Source of the DNA: Chlamydiales bacterium
Lineage (GTDB): Bacteria > Chlamydiota > Chlamydiia > Chlamydiales > Rhabdochlamydiaceae
DNA length: 64,000 nucleotides
NCBI GenBank assembly: GCA_016185065.1
Contig: JACPOL010000001.1
Location: 62,001 to 126,000 of the forward strand
Direction of reading: 5' to 3'
Part shown: one piece after another, positions 15,706 through 24,340 of the stretch
Position numbering within the stretch: the stretch's first letter is position 1
How the letters are laid out: the number at the start of each line of letters is the position of its first letter
Program-made: the position numbers and the translations under genes
The notes under the pieces: model-generated
The model's database searches: none
What the model was told of the DNA's origin: nothing
What the model saw: only the letters and a program-made list of their open reading frames with translations

Positions 15706-15738
15706 AAAAAAATAAAAAGCGCCTCCGAAGGGAGGCGC
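15706..15738 (-). terminator. Intrinsic terminator for the gene ending at 15770
   Basis: Read on the minus strand, GCGCCTCC pairs with GGAGGCGC around a four-base CTTC loop (15719-15738) and is followed by a T-rich run (TTTTTATTTTTTT, 15706-15718). An 8-bp GC-rich stem with a U tract 30 bases after the stop codon is a standard rho-independent terminator. Confidence 0.85.
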
Positions 15739-15769
15739 CTTTGCAATTCACAAAACTGTTTGTTTCAGT

Positions 15770-17335
15770 TTAAGGAAAGCTGACGTTAACCACGCGGCTC
15801 TGGGAGTTTTGGCTATTGATAGCCGCCACACCATAAGTCACAGGTCCGTTTTGAGCTTTGTTGTGATCGACGATGCTCACAACCGTTGCACCCACTGTTT
15901 CGAAGAATACGCCATTGCGGAAAATAGCGTAGCCAACGAGATCTGGATCGGTGCTAGCGGTCCAGCTCAGAGTGTTGTAATACTCATTAAAGACGCCAAA
16001 GTTATTGACGCTCTGAGTTACAGATAGCCCTGAAGGAGGAAGCACAACCGCTTTCGTTCCTGTTGCTGCCTGGATAGTCGTATGGCTATTTGAGTTGATC
16101 CAGACTGCAGCTGCATTGATCACATTTCCTGTGAGAGTGGCAGCCAGGCGAGGAAACCCGTTGTTGGTTCCGGAAGAGAGGTTGATAGGAACTGCCCAGG
16201 CGTTCTCTAGGAAGCCGGAGAAGTTTATCTCTGTGGATTGTACGAGCAGAGAGGAGCCGTTATAGAACATGTAAGAGGCGATTGCGTCTCCCAATGAGCT
16301 AACGGCCAAATCCACCTCATACGCGTAGAGATTATTTACTACTTCAACGGGTGTGCTCCAGTCTTCTCGCACTGGTTTTACCGCTGATTGGATAGTAAAA
16401 GTTGCGCCATCAAAAGAGTTGTTCCAGATCGCAATAGCATTGCCATTTGCATCATAACTTACACGAGCAACCAGATTCGCAGGATTGAAAGCTCCAGGAG
16501 AGGAGATAGCAACCGCTGGGCTCCAAACTCCAGTCGCTGCATCTCTCGTCGCAGCTTGGGCAGTAACTTGCGAATAGATCGATCCTGTCAGGTTATACTC
16601 ATACCAGACAGCAGTGGCATTTGCACTCGCATCAAGAGCAACATGCGCATATCCTGCACTGTGGTTTATATCTGAGATCACCTGTTGCGCGCTCCAAGAT
16701 CCAGAGATCAGTTTAGAGGAAGCAAATACAACATTTGCTCCGCTTGATGTTCCCTGCCAGACAACTACCGCTCTTGTATTTGCACCAGATCCTCCAATTG
16801 CAACATGAGGAGCTGCAGCTGCTGCACTTGTGATTTGCACCTTTGCCTGCCAAGCGGCTCCAAAGAGTTTTGTTGAAGATTCAATATTTGCCCCTCTTGC
16901 CCACACCGCTACTACATCTCCAGCTGCGTCGACTGCGAGGCTTGGAGATGTTGCAGTCGTTGAAGATAGAGTGGTAGAGCTCGTCCAGCTTCCTGCAAAA
17001 GGCTTCGTAGCCCCTTTAACCACTCCACCTTCCAGCCAGATCGCGGCAGCATTTCCACTCAAGTCTGCAGTGATCCTTGGAGAAGAGGCCCCTGTAGCAG
17101 AGAGGGTCACAGGCGCTACCCAACTTCCACTTACAGTTTTTGTGCTAGCTTTAATAAAACCATTTTCCACCCATGCAGCAACAAGATCGCCATTTGCATC
17201 GATCGCAATTTGTGGATCTGAAGAGTTCACTGTTGCTGTCGAAAGAGTGGTGGGAGGAAATGTCCAGACGATATCATCAGCCATCAGCTGAGAAAGAGAG
17301 AGTATCGTGAAAAAGAGAGTAAATAGTTTTTTCAT
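15770..17335 (-). CDS. Secreted repeat protein, propeller-like plus FN3 domain (paralogue 1)
   Basis: A 521-residue exported protein with signal peptide MKKLFTLFFTILSLSQLMA. Residues about 30-420 contain eight degenerate repeats of 40-60 residues with the core (S/D)PxIAxDxxGNAxAxW followed by an IxxSTK strand and a GSW(S/T)xP(V/T) turn, a pattern of four-stranded propeller blades. The last ~95 residues (PPSGLSVTQ...NTLSWTASTDPDLVGYAIFRNG...YGVAAIN) look like a fibronectin type III domain. It is one of three paralogues here (17465-19042 on the same strand and 19338-20903 on the opposite strand), all ending in SFP. An intrinsic terminator follows. It has no lipobox or barrel; probably secreted or surface-associated. 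I do not recognise a named family. Confidence 0.75.
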   Translation of the reverse strand: MKKLFTLFFTILSLSQLMADDIVWTFPPTTLSTATVNSSDPQIAIDANGDLVAAWVENGFIKASTKTVSGSWVAPVTLSATGASSPRITADLSGNAAAIWLEGGVVKGATKPFAGSWTSSTTLSSTTATSPSLAVDAAGDVVAVWARGANIESSTKLFGAAWQAKVQITSAAAAAPHVAIGGSGANTRAVVVWQGTSSGANVVFASSKLISGSWSAQQVISDINHSAGYAHVALDASANATAVWYEYNLTGSIYSQVTAQAATRDAATGVWSPAVAISSPGAFNPANLVARVSYDANGNAIAIWNNSFDGATFTIQSAVKPVREDWSTPVEVVNNLYAYEVDLAVSSLGDAIASYMFYNGSSLLVQSTEINFSGFLENAWAVPINLSSGTNNGFPRLAATLTGNVINAAAVWINSNSHTTIQAATGTKAVVLPPSGLSVTQSVNNFGVFNEYYNTLSWTASTDPDLVGYAIFRNGVFFETVGATVVSIVDHNKAQNGPVTYGVAAINSQNSQSRVVNVSFP

Positions 17336-17414
17336 CGTTCAACCTTTGTTTTTGAAATAAAAACCTTCAGCTTGCTTGCGATCTTAATCTTGTTTTTCAA
17401 GATCGACAAGGACA

Positions 17415-17443
17415 AGACCGGCGGAGCTATTAAGCTCCACCGG
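17415..17443 (-). terminator. Hairpin between paralogues 1 and 2
   Basis: CCGGCGGAGCT pairs with AGCTCCACCGG with one mismatch around a short AT loop. On the minus strand it lies about 25 bases past the stop of the gene ending at 17465, but there is no clean T run after it, so it is a weak terminator or processing hairpin. Confidence 0.4.
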
Positions 17444-17464
17444 ATTCAAAATCTTCCTCCTTTT

Positions 17465-19042
17465 TTAAGGGAAGCTAACGCTAACAATTGGGCTTTGTAT
17501 AAGCCTATTATCGAAGGCCGCTATACTGTAGGTCACAGCTCCATTCTGGACCCTATTATGATCTACTATTTGTGTATCAGTAGGTCCCGCAGTTGCAAAC
17601 AGCACGCCATCTCGATAAAAGACATAGCCAGTTAGATTTGGATCGGTACTTGCAGTCCAAGTGAATGTATTGTAATACTCTGTAAACACTCCAAAATTAC
17701 TGCTGCCTTGTACTACACCAAGACCTGTTGGTGGTGCAACAATCGGTTTTGTTCCGGTAGCAATTTGTATGACTTTATGCGCCCCATCGAAATTAATCCA
17801 AGCCACCGCAGCATTGACTGTGCCGGCAGAGTATCCCGTCGCAGCGCGAGGATATGCATTATCAGCTCCTGTAGAAATCAGGGCTGAATCGGTAAAAACG
17901 TTAACTTCAAAACCACCAAAATCCGTTTCTTGAGCAAAAATAGATGAATTCGTTCCATCAAAAACCATTACAGGGATTAGCGCGCAACCCAAACTGTTAA
18001 CTGCAAGATCGGCAGAAAATGCATATTTGTTATTCCCTGCAACTTGAGTAGAGTTGTTTAAAACTCCCCCATGCTGCACTACAGTCGATTCAACGTTAAA
18101 AGTCGAACCATCTGTGGATGAGGTCCAGACAGCAATTGCATTGCCATTCTGATCAAAAGCGATGCGGTTGATCAGCTCTGAGGGATTACGCATCCCTACA
18201 TTTGAGAGCTGAACGGGAGTATCCCAACTCGCAGCTCCGCTAAGCAGAGATGAGCTTATAACGACATCGTTGATATAGTCCGATCCAGAGAGATCCGATC
18301 TAAACCAGATCACGCGTGCATTTCCTGATGTATCCATCGCTCCGCGAGGATAGTTGTGATTATGCCCTGCAGTTGCTGCAAAAATGAGATTTTGAACTGT
18401 TCCCCAGCTGCCCGCAACCGTCGATGTCGATGCGAGAATCTGATCCTGTCCACTAGAGACTGCATGCCATGTTACAAGAGCTCTTCCGCCGCCAATTGCT
18501 ACTTTGGGATTATCTGAAGCCGGATTTAAAGAAAAAGTATTCACAAGGCTCCAGCTTCCGCCGAATGGCTTTTTTGAAACCTCAATGAGGCCTCCCTTAA
18601 CCCAGGCAGCTACTGCGTTTCCTGAGCTATCCACAGCAAGACGAGGATCAGATGCCGCTCCTATGATTCCAGAGACGTTGCTTGCAACGCTCCAGCTTCC
18701 GCCAAAAGGCAGAGCTGCAGTTTTAACAATTCCGCCTTCAAGCCAGATTGCAGTGACATTCCCGGCTGTATCAATTCCTAATTTTGGAAGAGACGCTCCA
18801 GAACCAGAAAGCGTTGTGAGTGCGCTCCAGCTTCCGCCCACAGGCTGTGAGCTGGCTTTGACAAATCCACCTTCAACCCAAGCTGCTGTTGCATTGCCAC
18901 TAGGATCCATCACGATGTTTGGATCGCTAGCATCGACGCCTGCAGTTGAGACCGTGACCGGAGAGTTCCAAGAGAGATCGTTGGACATTAGCTCTGAAGA
19001 GAGAGCGCTTAACGCCAGCGCAAGAATCAGAAACCTTTTCAT
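17465..19042 (-). CDS. Secreted repeat protein, propeller-like plus FN3 domain (paralogue 2)
   Basis: About 525 residues from the ATG at 19042 (MKRFLILALALSALSSELMS, a clean signal peptide); an ATG 12 bases upstream at 19054 would add MAVN and is less like its paralogues, which start directly with MKK. The architecture is the same: blade-like repeats with SDPNIVMDPSGNATAAWVEGG and similar cores, then an FN3-like end (PPTGLGVVQ...NTFTWTASTDPNLTGYVFYRDG) finishing in SVSFP. It runs in the same direction as paralogue 1, 130 bp upstream of it, and diverges from paralogue 3 across about 300 bp. Similarity among the three extends over the full length, indicating duplication. Role unknown; likely extracellular binding. 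Confidence 0.73.
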   Translation of the reverse strand: MKRFLILALALSALSSELMSNDLSWNSPVTVSTAGVDASDPNIVMDPSGNATAAWVEGGFVKASSQPVGGSWSALTTLSGSGASLPKLGIDTAGNVTAIWLEGGIVKTAALPFGGSWSVASNVSGIIGAASDPRLAVDSSGNAVAAWVKGGLIEVSKKPFGGSWSLVNTFSLNPASDNPKVAIGGGRALVTWHAVSSGQDQILASTSTVAGSWGTVQNLIFAATAGHNHNYPRGAMDTSGNARVIWFRSDLSGSDYINDVVISSSLLSGAASWDTPVQLSNVGMRNPSELINRIAFDQNGNAIAVWTSSTDGSTFNVESTVVQHGGVLNNSTQVAGNNKYAFSADLAVNSLGCALIPVMVFDGTNSSIFAQETDFGGFEVNVFTDSALISTGADNAYPRAATGYSAGTVNAAVAWINFDGAHKVIQIATGTKPIVAPPTGLGVVQGSSNFGVFTEYYNTFTWTASTDPNLTGYVFYRDGVLFATAGPTDTQIVDHNRVQNGAVTYSIAAFDNRLIQSPIVSVSFP

Positions 19043-19337
19043 GTTTACCGCCATTGCAACCCGAGCTTGAAGGTTTTTTTCGAATTAAACCCCTACTCGG
19101 GCTGCATTATGCAGGGTTTAACTCTTCTTCTTCGAGATTCATCGGCTTGCGGTATTCGTTTGTGGAGGGACTTTGTCGGTAGAGGAGCGGTGTCGTTTTG
19201 CGTGAGGTGTTCTTCACACCAGAATCATTTATTTGCCAAGTGGGCAATTAGATCTTAAAAAAATGATTGCATGCAAGATTTTTTTTGCTTTTCTTCAGCT
19301 TTTCTTTATAGTTTCCGTCAAAAGATAAGAGGAAAAA

Positions 19338-20903
19338 ATGAAAAAATCTCTCTGTTTTGCGCTAGTAATTCTTCACTGTTTTTCTTCTCTCGAGGCGTCG
19401 TCGTGGACCTCTCCCCCTGTGACGATCTCTTCAAAAGGACAAGACGCTTCAGATCCGCGGATCGGAATCGACACCGCCGGCAATGCAGTTGCAGCTTGGA
19501 TTGAAAATGGAGTGGTGATCTCTAGCAACTTCTCATTCGAAGGAAGCTGGTCTGAGCCCATAGCTGTCTCAGACTCTCAAGCCTCTTCTCCGAGCCTTGT
19601 CGTCGATATAAACGGAAATGCAACCCTTATCTGGATACAGAATGATCTGATTTGGACCTCATCTCAACCATCCAATAAAAACTGGTCTACCCCCATCTCG
19701 CTCTCATCCTCGTCAAGTTCTTCACCGCAAATTGCTGTAGATACAAGCGGCAACTTAATTGCTGTTTGGGTTGGAGCCGATGGAATTGAATCATCGACAA
19801 AACTATCTGGTGGTAGCTGGCAAGCTACACCCGATCTGCTTTCCGATAAAGGAGCCGACTCTCCGCAAATCGCAATTGGAGCAAATGGAAAAGCGGTCGC
19901 AGTCTGGCGTGAGGTGATCTCATCTGTTGATACCATTTTCGCAGCAAGTAAAATAGTGAATGGAAGCTGGAGCAGCGCTCAAACCATCTCAAGCCACTCA
20001 TACAATAGCGCATATCCGAAAGTTGCCGTTGATAAAAACGGGAATGCGATCGCAATCTGGTATCGCTATCACGCCAGCGGAGATATCTATTCAGAAGTGG
20101 TGGTACAGGCCTCCTCGCAGCCTTTCGGTAAAAGTTGGACGACTCCGACAGATCTTTCACCACCAGGCATCTTCAATCCTGCTTTTCTTACAGCACTGGT
20201 AACAATTGATGACTATGGAAATGGAATCGCCACTTGGAATAACTCGTATGACGGCTTCTCTTTTTCAGCTTCAAGTTCGATATCTCCTTTTGGAAAGAGC
20301 TGGTCTCAACAATTAGATTTTGTAAGTTCAAATTTATACGGCTACTCTTTTGATCTCTCTGTGGACCCGTGCGGCTTTGCAACGTCTGCCATGATGGCCT
20401 ATAACTCTTCGAACTATTCAATTGAAATCTATTCATCAAAACTGGTCTCTCTCGCTGTTAGTCCTTGCTGGGTCCCGGGTTATGATACACTATCCCAAGG
20501 AGCTGAGAATGGCTATCCTCGTGTAGCGGCTTCTGCAGGAAAAGACTCCTACTACAAAGCTGCAGTTTGGGTCCATTTCGATGGGATGAACAATGTGGTT
20601 CACAGCGCGACAACAACCGGAACGATTTTTTTTCCTCCAACCAACCTGGGCGTTACCCAGAAAACAAATGCATTCAATATCTTTACCGAATTTTACAACG
20701 TCCTAAGTTGGGAGCCGAGTCCTAATCCCAGCACAGCAGGATATCGGATCTTCCGAAATGGGCAGTGCATCTTCTCTACCTCAGCAGATGTTCTTCAATT
20801 TGAAGATCATAACCGAGGCGAAAATGAACCCGTAACCTATGGCGTTGCGGCGTTCAGCAACAACTACTGCCAAAGCAGCCTCGCTACCACCAGCTTTCCG
20901 TAG
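19338..20903 (+). CDS. Secreted repeat protein, propeller-like plus FN3 domain (paralogue 3)
   Basis: A 521-residue exported protein, signal peptide MKKSLCFALVILHCFSSLEA, ribosome site AGAGG about 8 bases before the ATG. Eight blade-like repeats (for example SDPRIGIDTAGNAVAAWIENG) are followed by an FN3-like domain (NVLSWEPSPNPSTAGYRIFRNG) and a SFP end. It is more diverged and more serine-rich than the other two, and has a few cysteines (for example VDPCGF, SPCW, GQCIF) that the others lack, possibly forming disulfides. Transcribed away from paralogue 2. No function is assigned. Confidence 0.73.
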   Translation: MKKSLCFALVILHCFSSLEASSWTSPPVTISSKGQDASDPRIGIDTAGNAVAAWIENGVVISSNFSFEGSWSEPIAVSDSQASSPSLVVDINGNATLIWIQNDLIWTSSQPSNKNWSTPISLSSSSSSSPQIAVDTSGNLIAVWVGADGIESSTKLSGGSWQATPDLLSDKGADSPQIAIGANGKAVAVWREVISSVDTIFAASKIVNGSWSSAQTISSHSYNSAYPKVAVDKNGNAIAIWYRYHASGDIYSEVVVQASSQPFGKSWTTPTDLSPPGIFNPAFLTALVTIDDYGNGIATWNNSYDGFSFSASSSISPFGKSWSQQLDFVSSNLYGYSFDLSVDPCGFATSAMMAYNSSNYSIEIYSSKLVSLAVSPCWVPGYDTLSQGAENGYPRVAASAGKDSYYKAAVWVHFDGMNNVVHSATTTGTIFFPPTNLGVTQKTNAFNIFTEFYNVLSWEPSPNPSTAGYRIFRNGQCIFSTSADVLQFEDHNRGENEPVTYGVAAFSNNYCQSSLATTSFP

Positions 20904-21051
20904 ACGAAGCCTCCTTCAGCGCTGCAGCAATTTCTAAAGACCCCTTTTTCTTTTCCGACTATCAAGTAAAAAATTGAATATACATTTTTTTCCTGGCACA
21001 ATGAGAAATGGGACCCTCTACGCAAGAGGGAAGGAGGCGTTTTGAGCTAAT

Positions 21052-22383
21052 TTGAGTGCCTTATTGTCAGTAGTTTACGTCTTTATCGGCATGGTGATCG
21101 CATGCTCCAGTGGGATCGTGCGCGGGCCCTTACATGCCCAAGAAAACCCCAAAATAGCACTTTTTTCCGATCAAAATCCTGACCAGAACCAAGAAATCTT
21201 ATCTAAAAAAGACGGGGGGAAGGGACAGTCGCTACAAGCTCCGATTCTTACAAAAGAAGGCTCTCTACCTTACCGAGAGACCTTCCTCCTCTTCGAGCCT
21301 GAAGCACAAGGTGATTTTGCTATCTGGAATAAACAAGAGAAGTTAGGTAGAGCGCATCTATTCGATTCTGGAGAAAACTCTCAGTACGAAATCGAGAAAA
21401 GAAAGGTGATCTTCTCTGGAAAATCTGGAGTTCCATCCGCCTACTTTAATTTTGATGAACTCAGAGAACAACTAGCTGTCTATCCTCGATTCGGCTCTCT
21501 ATTAGAAAGGGCAAAAAGCAGTCTAGCCAGTATTAGCGCCTCCCACTCCCTGAACGCTGAAAAAAGCCCGAGCGAGCCTTATGTGAAGTCAAACCGCTGG
21601 TTTGTGCCTAAACGAGGCACTCTCCGCTCTATCGAAAGAGAGGGAATTGGCTACAAGCGAGGATATGCAACAGCCGAACTTCTCTTGGCTCCCGCCTCTC
21701 TCCAGGGCGATACGATTCCGATGGTAGATCTAAGAGCCCACCACCTGTATGGCGACACCTATGCGGGTAACGTGGGCATTATCGGTAGAAAGATCTTCGA
21801 CTCTAGATGCCGCATCTTTGGCGTGAACGCCTACTACGACTTCCGCCAAGGATGCATGGGCAACTACAACCAGCTAGGCCTTGGTACAGAGCTGCTCTGC
21901 AAACGGTGGGAGTTCCGTGTGAACGGCTATATCCCACTTGGAAGACATGAGCATGAGATTAAGTGCGTATTCGATGATTTCGATGGGGATTTCTTTGCGA
22001 TCTTCCGCAGAAGGGAGTTCTCACTCTCTGGATTTAACGGCGAGGCCGGATACATGATAGTGAAGTCTTCAAACTTCCTGCTCTATGCAGCTGCAGGCCC
22101 CTACTACCTCTCTGGTTCAGATCGTGAGTCTTGGGGCGGAAGGGTGCGCGTGCGCCCTCAGTTCAGAGACTACCTCGCTCTAGAATTTGTCGCGAGCCAT
22201 GATGGGCTCTTTGGCACCAACTACCAAGGACAGATCATTGTGAATGTGCCCTTCTATGAGTTCTTCTTCACCAAGAATAAGAAGCAGCGCAAGTGCGTGA
22301 CAGACCGTCAGATCTACCAGCCTGTCGAGCGCTTCGAAATCATTCCTCTAAAAAAACACCAGGGCTGGAAGACTAACTTCTAA
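21052..22383 (+). CDS. Inverse-autotransporter (intimin/invasin-type) beta-barrel protein
   Basis: About 443 residues. An N-terminal hydrophobic segment acts as signal (VVYVFIGMVIACSSGIV), residues about 25-200 are a polar periplasmic-type region, and residues about 205-425 resemble the beta-barrel of inverse autotransporters: VDLRAHHLYGDTYAGNVGIIGR, FGVNAYYDFRQGCMGNYNQLG, ELLCKRWEFRVNGYIPLG, FNGEAGYM, VRVRPQFRDYLALEFVASHDG. The C-terminal tail after the barrel is only ~30 residues, so no extended passenger is present. The start is uncertain: AAGGAGG lies 14 bases before a TTG at 21052; an ATG at 21091 would shorten the signal. The family is common in chlamydiae. The role is probably as an outer-membrane anchor or adhesin base. 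Confidence 0.65.
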   Translation: MSALLSVVYVFIGMVIACSSGIVRGPLHAQENPKIALFSDQNPDQNQEILSKKDGGKGQSLQAPILTKEGSLPYRETFLLFEPEAQGDFAIWNKQEKLGRAHLFDSGENSQYEIEKRKVIFSGKSGVPSAYFNFDELREQLAVYPRFGSLLERAKSSLASISASHSLNAEKSPSEPYVKSNRWFVPKRGTLRSIEREGIGYKRGYATAELLLAPASLQGDTIPMVDLRAHHLYGDTYAGNVGIIGRKIFDSRCRIFGVNAYYDFRQGCMGNYNQLGLGTELLCKRWEFRVNGYIPLGRHEHEIKCVFDDFDGDFFAIFRRREFSLSGFNGEAGYMIVKSSNFLLYAAAGPYYLSGSDRESWGGRVRVRPQFRDYLALEFVASHDGLFGTNYQGQIIVNVPFYEFFFTKNKKQRKCVTDRQIYQPVERFEIIPLKKHQGWKTNF

Positions 22384-22503
22384 TCCGACCTTGTAAATTC
22401 GAACTCCGGCCTCGATTTTGCAAGGTGCCGCAGGCCTTAGCCAATGAAAATCTATAACAACCTGTATATTAAATAGTTAGAATTCATTTTTTGGAGAGCT
22501 ACG
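22384..22503. other. Non-coding stretch after the barrel gene
   Basis: No gene seen. ACCTTGTAAA pairs loosely with TTTTGCAAGGT across about 30 bases (22391-22426), a possible weak terminator for the barrel gene. A TATATTAAAT stretch near 22465 could serve as a -10 region for the small reading frame at 22504, without a convincing -35. Confidence 0.3.
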
Positions 22504-22620
22504 ATGTCTCTCTTTGGGCCTTTCTATAAAACAACCCCGTCTTATACCGACCTGCTCTCTAAAACACCCCCCTTCTTTGTAGACTTAAATCAAGACTTAG
22601 CCGGGTCGCGCGCGCTCTAA
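22504..22620 (+). CDS. Possible small protein, 38 residues
   Basis: ATG at 22504 with a GGAGAG ribosome site 7-8 bases upstream opens a 38-codon frame (begins MSLFGPFYKTTPSYTDLLSK, ends AGSRAL) closed by TAA. There is no recognised domain, no signal peptide and no membrane segment. It could be a true small protein or the surviving 5' end of a decayed gene, since hairpins and a dispersed repeat follow directly. The well-placed ribosome site is the main support. Confidence 0.35.
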   Translation: MSLFGPFYKTTPSYTDLLSKTPPFFVDLNQDLAGSRAL

Positions 22621-22638
22621 AAAAGATAGCTAAAAAAC

Positions 22639-22726
22639 ACATCCGTAAATTGACATTTGCTAATTTACGGATGTATTTTAGACTCTAAAAATTTATCCGC
22701 AAATCGACTTTTGCCTATTTACGGAT
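22639..22726. repeat. Twin hairpins with ATCCGTAAAT arms
   Basis: ACATCCGTAAATT (22639-22651) is a perfect reverse complement of 22662-22674. A second, related hairpin pairs ATCCGCAAAT (22695-22704) with ATTTACGGAT (22717-22726) with one mismatch. The loops are similar (gacatttgct and cgacttttgcct), so the two hairpins look like a tandem duplication. No T run follows either. Confidence 0.75.
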
Positions 22727-22757
22727 TGATCTTATATAGGGAAAAAGATATTTTATG

Positions 22758-22872
22758 TTAAAGAACTCCTTCCTGAAGAAAGGAGATTCTCTTCGGCTAA
22801 GGATAAAAGAGAATATGAATCCCGCCTGGACCCGGCCCTGAAGGAGCCGGGATTGCGGCGAGGGGCCGTTCA
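22758..22872 (+). repeat. Dispersed structured repeat, family B copy 2
   Basis: About 115 bp almost identical to 6419-6533. It lies directly upstream of the AAA/DUF234 ATPase gene, ending about 18 bases before its start codon, so it forms the 5' leader of that gene. The main stem here is CCCGGC/GCCGGG, against CTCGGC/GCCGAG in copy 1. Together with the small frame and twin hairpins it fills the 507-bp gap 22384-22890. Confidence 0.8.
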
Positions 22873-22890
22873 AAATACAGGAGCAATTGG

Positions 22891-24324
22891 ATGAAACACG
22901 CCCCATTTATTGGTCGCGAAACTGAAATGAATAGGCTGAAAGGACTTTTAAGCAAAAACAGCGCCAGCCTTATTGTGGTGCGAGGCAGGAGGCGTATTGG
23001 TAAAAGCAGGCTTTTGGCCGAGTTTGGAAAAGAGATGAAAAGCTTTTTCTTTTCTGGAAACCCTCCAGTACGCGGGACAACAGCTCAATCTCAACGAGAC
23101 GTCTTTGCTCATCAGCTCCAAAGAGCAGGGATTCCTGGTGTCAGGCCGGATAATTGGGGCGATCTTTTTTGGCATCTTTCCAAGCATACCCTGGAAGGGC
23201 AGATTCTCATCGTATTCGATGAAATCTCCTGGATGGGAGGCAAAGACCCTCATTTCTTAGGACAGCTGAAAACTGCTTGGGATATGTATTTCAGCAAAAA
23301 TCCAAATTTAATTATTGCGCTTTGCGGCTCGATTTCTTCGTGGATCGAAAAAAACATTCTCAGCAGCACTGGATTTCTTGGAAGGATCACCATAGATCTT
23401 GTCCTTGAAGAGCTTCCTCTGCGCTCCTGTAATGCCTTCTGGCATCCCAAAGAAACGCGTATCTCAGCCTACGAAAAATTCAAGCTTTTATCCATAACCG
23501 GAGGAGTCCCACTCTATCTAGAGCAAATTAGAGCAAACCTACCTGCCGAGCAAAACATTCGAGACCTCTGTTTTACCAAAGGCGGCTTGCTCGTCCGAGA
23601 ATTTGATGAGATATTTTCCGATCTCTTTTCACGCAGCAAGGGAATTCACAAGAAAATTGTAACGTGTCTTGCGAATGGTCCAAAAGAGCTTACGCAAATT
23701 TGCAAGGAACTTGGGAAAAGTCAGGGAGGGTTGTATAGCCAGTATCTAGATGAATTGGTAAAAGCCGGCTTTATAAAAAGGGATTTCATCTGGGATCTAA
23801 AAAGCGGAAAGCAGAGAAAATTGAGTCGTTATCGCTTGAGCGATAATTATTTGCGTTTTTATTTGAAACATATAGCGCCGAATCGGATCAAAATTGAAAA
23901 GGGCAAGATATCGGCTTCCATGTTGAATAATCTCCCTGGCTGGGAAGGCGTTATGGGTTTGCAATTTGAAAATCTTGTTGTCCATAACTTTAAAGCTCTT
24001 TGGAAGATGTTAAATATTTCAGTCGAAGAAATAGTCATGGATGGACCTTTTTTTCAAAGTCCAACAATCAGGCAATCTGGGTGTCAGGTCGATTACATGA
24101 TCCAAACGCGTTTTCATAATCTGTATTTGTGCGAAATCAAATTTTCAAAAGACCCTATCAGTAAAAAAGTCATCGAAGAGATAGAGAAAAAAATAAAACG
24201 TTTAAAATTACCGAAGCGTTTTTCGATTAGGCCAGTGTTAATACATGTAAACGGGATAGAAGATGCCGTTTTAGATGAGGGTTACTTTGATAGGGTAGTC
24301 GATTTCGGCCAACTTTTAGAGTAG
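22891..24324 (+). CDS. Archaeal-type AAA ATPase with C-terminal DUF234 nuclease-like domain
   Basis: A 477-residue protein. The N-terminus FIGRETEMNRL is the usual start of the ATPase_2 family; Walker A is GRRRIGKSRL (about residues 32-41), Walker B is LIVFDEISWM (about 107-116) and a sensor-1-like ALCGSISSW follows. A winged-helix section (about 250-320) precedes the C-terminal DUF234 region, where VDYMIQT and LYLCEIKFSK supply the D...ExK pattern of PD-(D/E)XK folds. The ribosome site GGAG is 7 bases before the ATG. The gene stands alone, is more AT-rich than its neighbours by eye and is a type often transferred horizontally. The family has no settled cellular function; links to mobile elements or defence are inferred. 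Confidence 0.85.
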   Translation: MKHAPFIGRETEMNRLKGLLSKNSASLIVVRGRRRIGKSRLLAEFGKEMKSFFFSGNPPVRGTTAQSQRDVFAHQLQRAGIPGVRPDNWGDLFWHLSKHTLEGQILIVFDEISWMGGKDPHFLGQLKTAWDMYFSKNPNLIIALCGSISSWIEKNILSSTGFLGRITIDLVLEELPLRSCNAFWHPKETRISAYEKFKLLSITGGVPLYLEQIRANLPAEQNIRDLCFTKGGLLVREFDEIFSDLFSRSKGIHKKIVTCLANGPKELTQICKELGKSQGGLYSQYLDELVKAGFIKRDFIWDLKSGKQRKLSRYRLSDNYLRFYLKHIAPNRIKIEKGKISASMLNNLPGWEGVMGLQFENLVVHNFKALWKMLNISVEEIVMDGPFFQSPTIRQSGCQVDYMIQTRFHNLYLCEIKFSKDPISKKVIEEIEKKIKRLKLPKRFSIRPVLIHVNGIEDAVLDEGYFDRVVDFGQLLE

Positions 24325-24340
24325 CTTTACTTTCCCTTCT

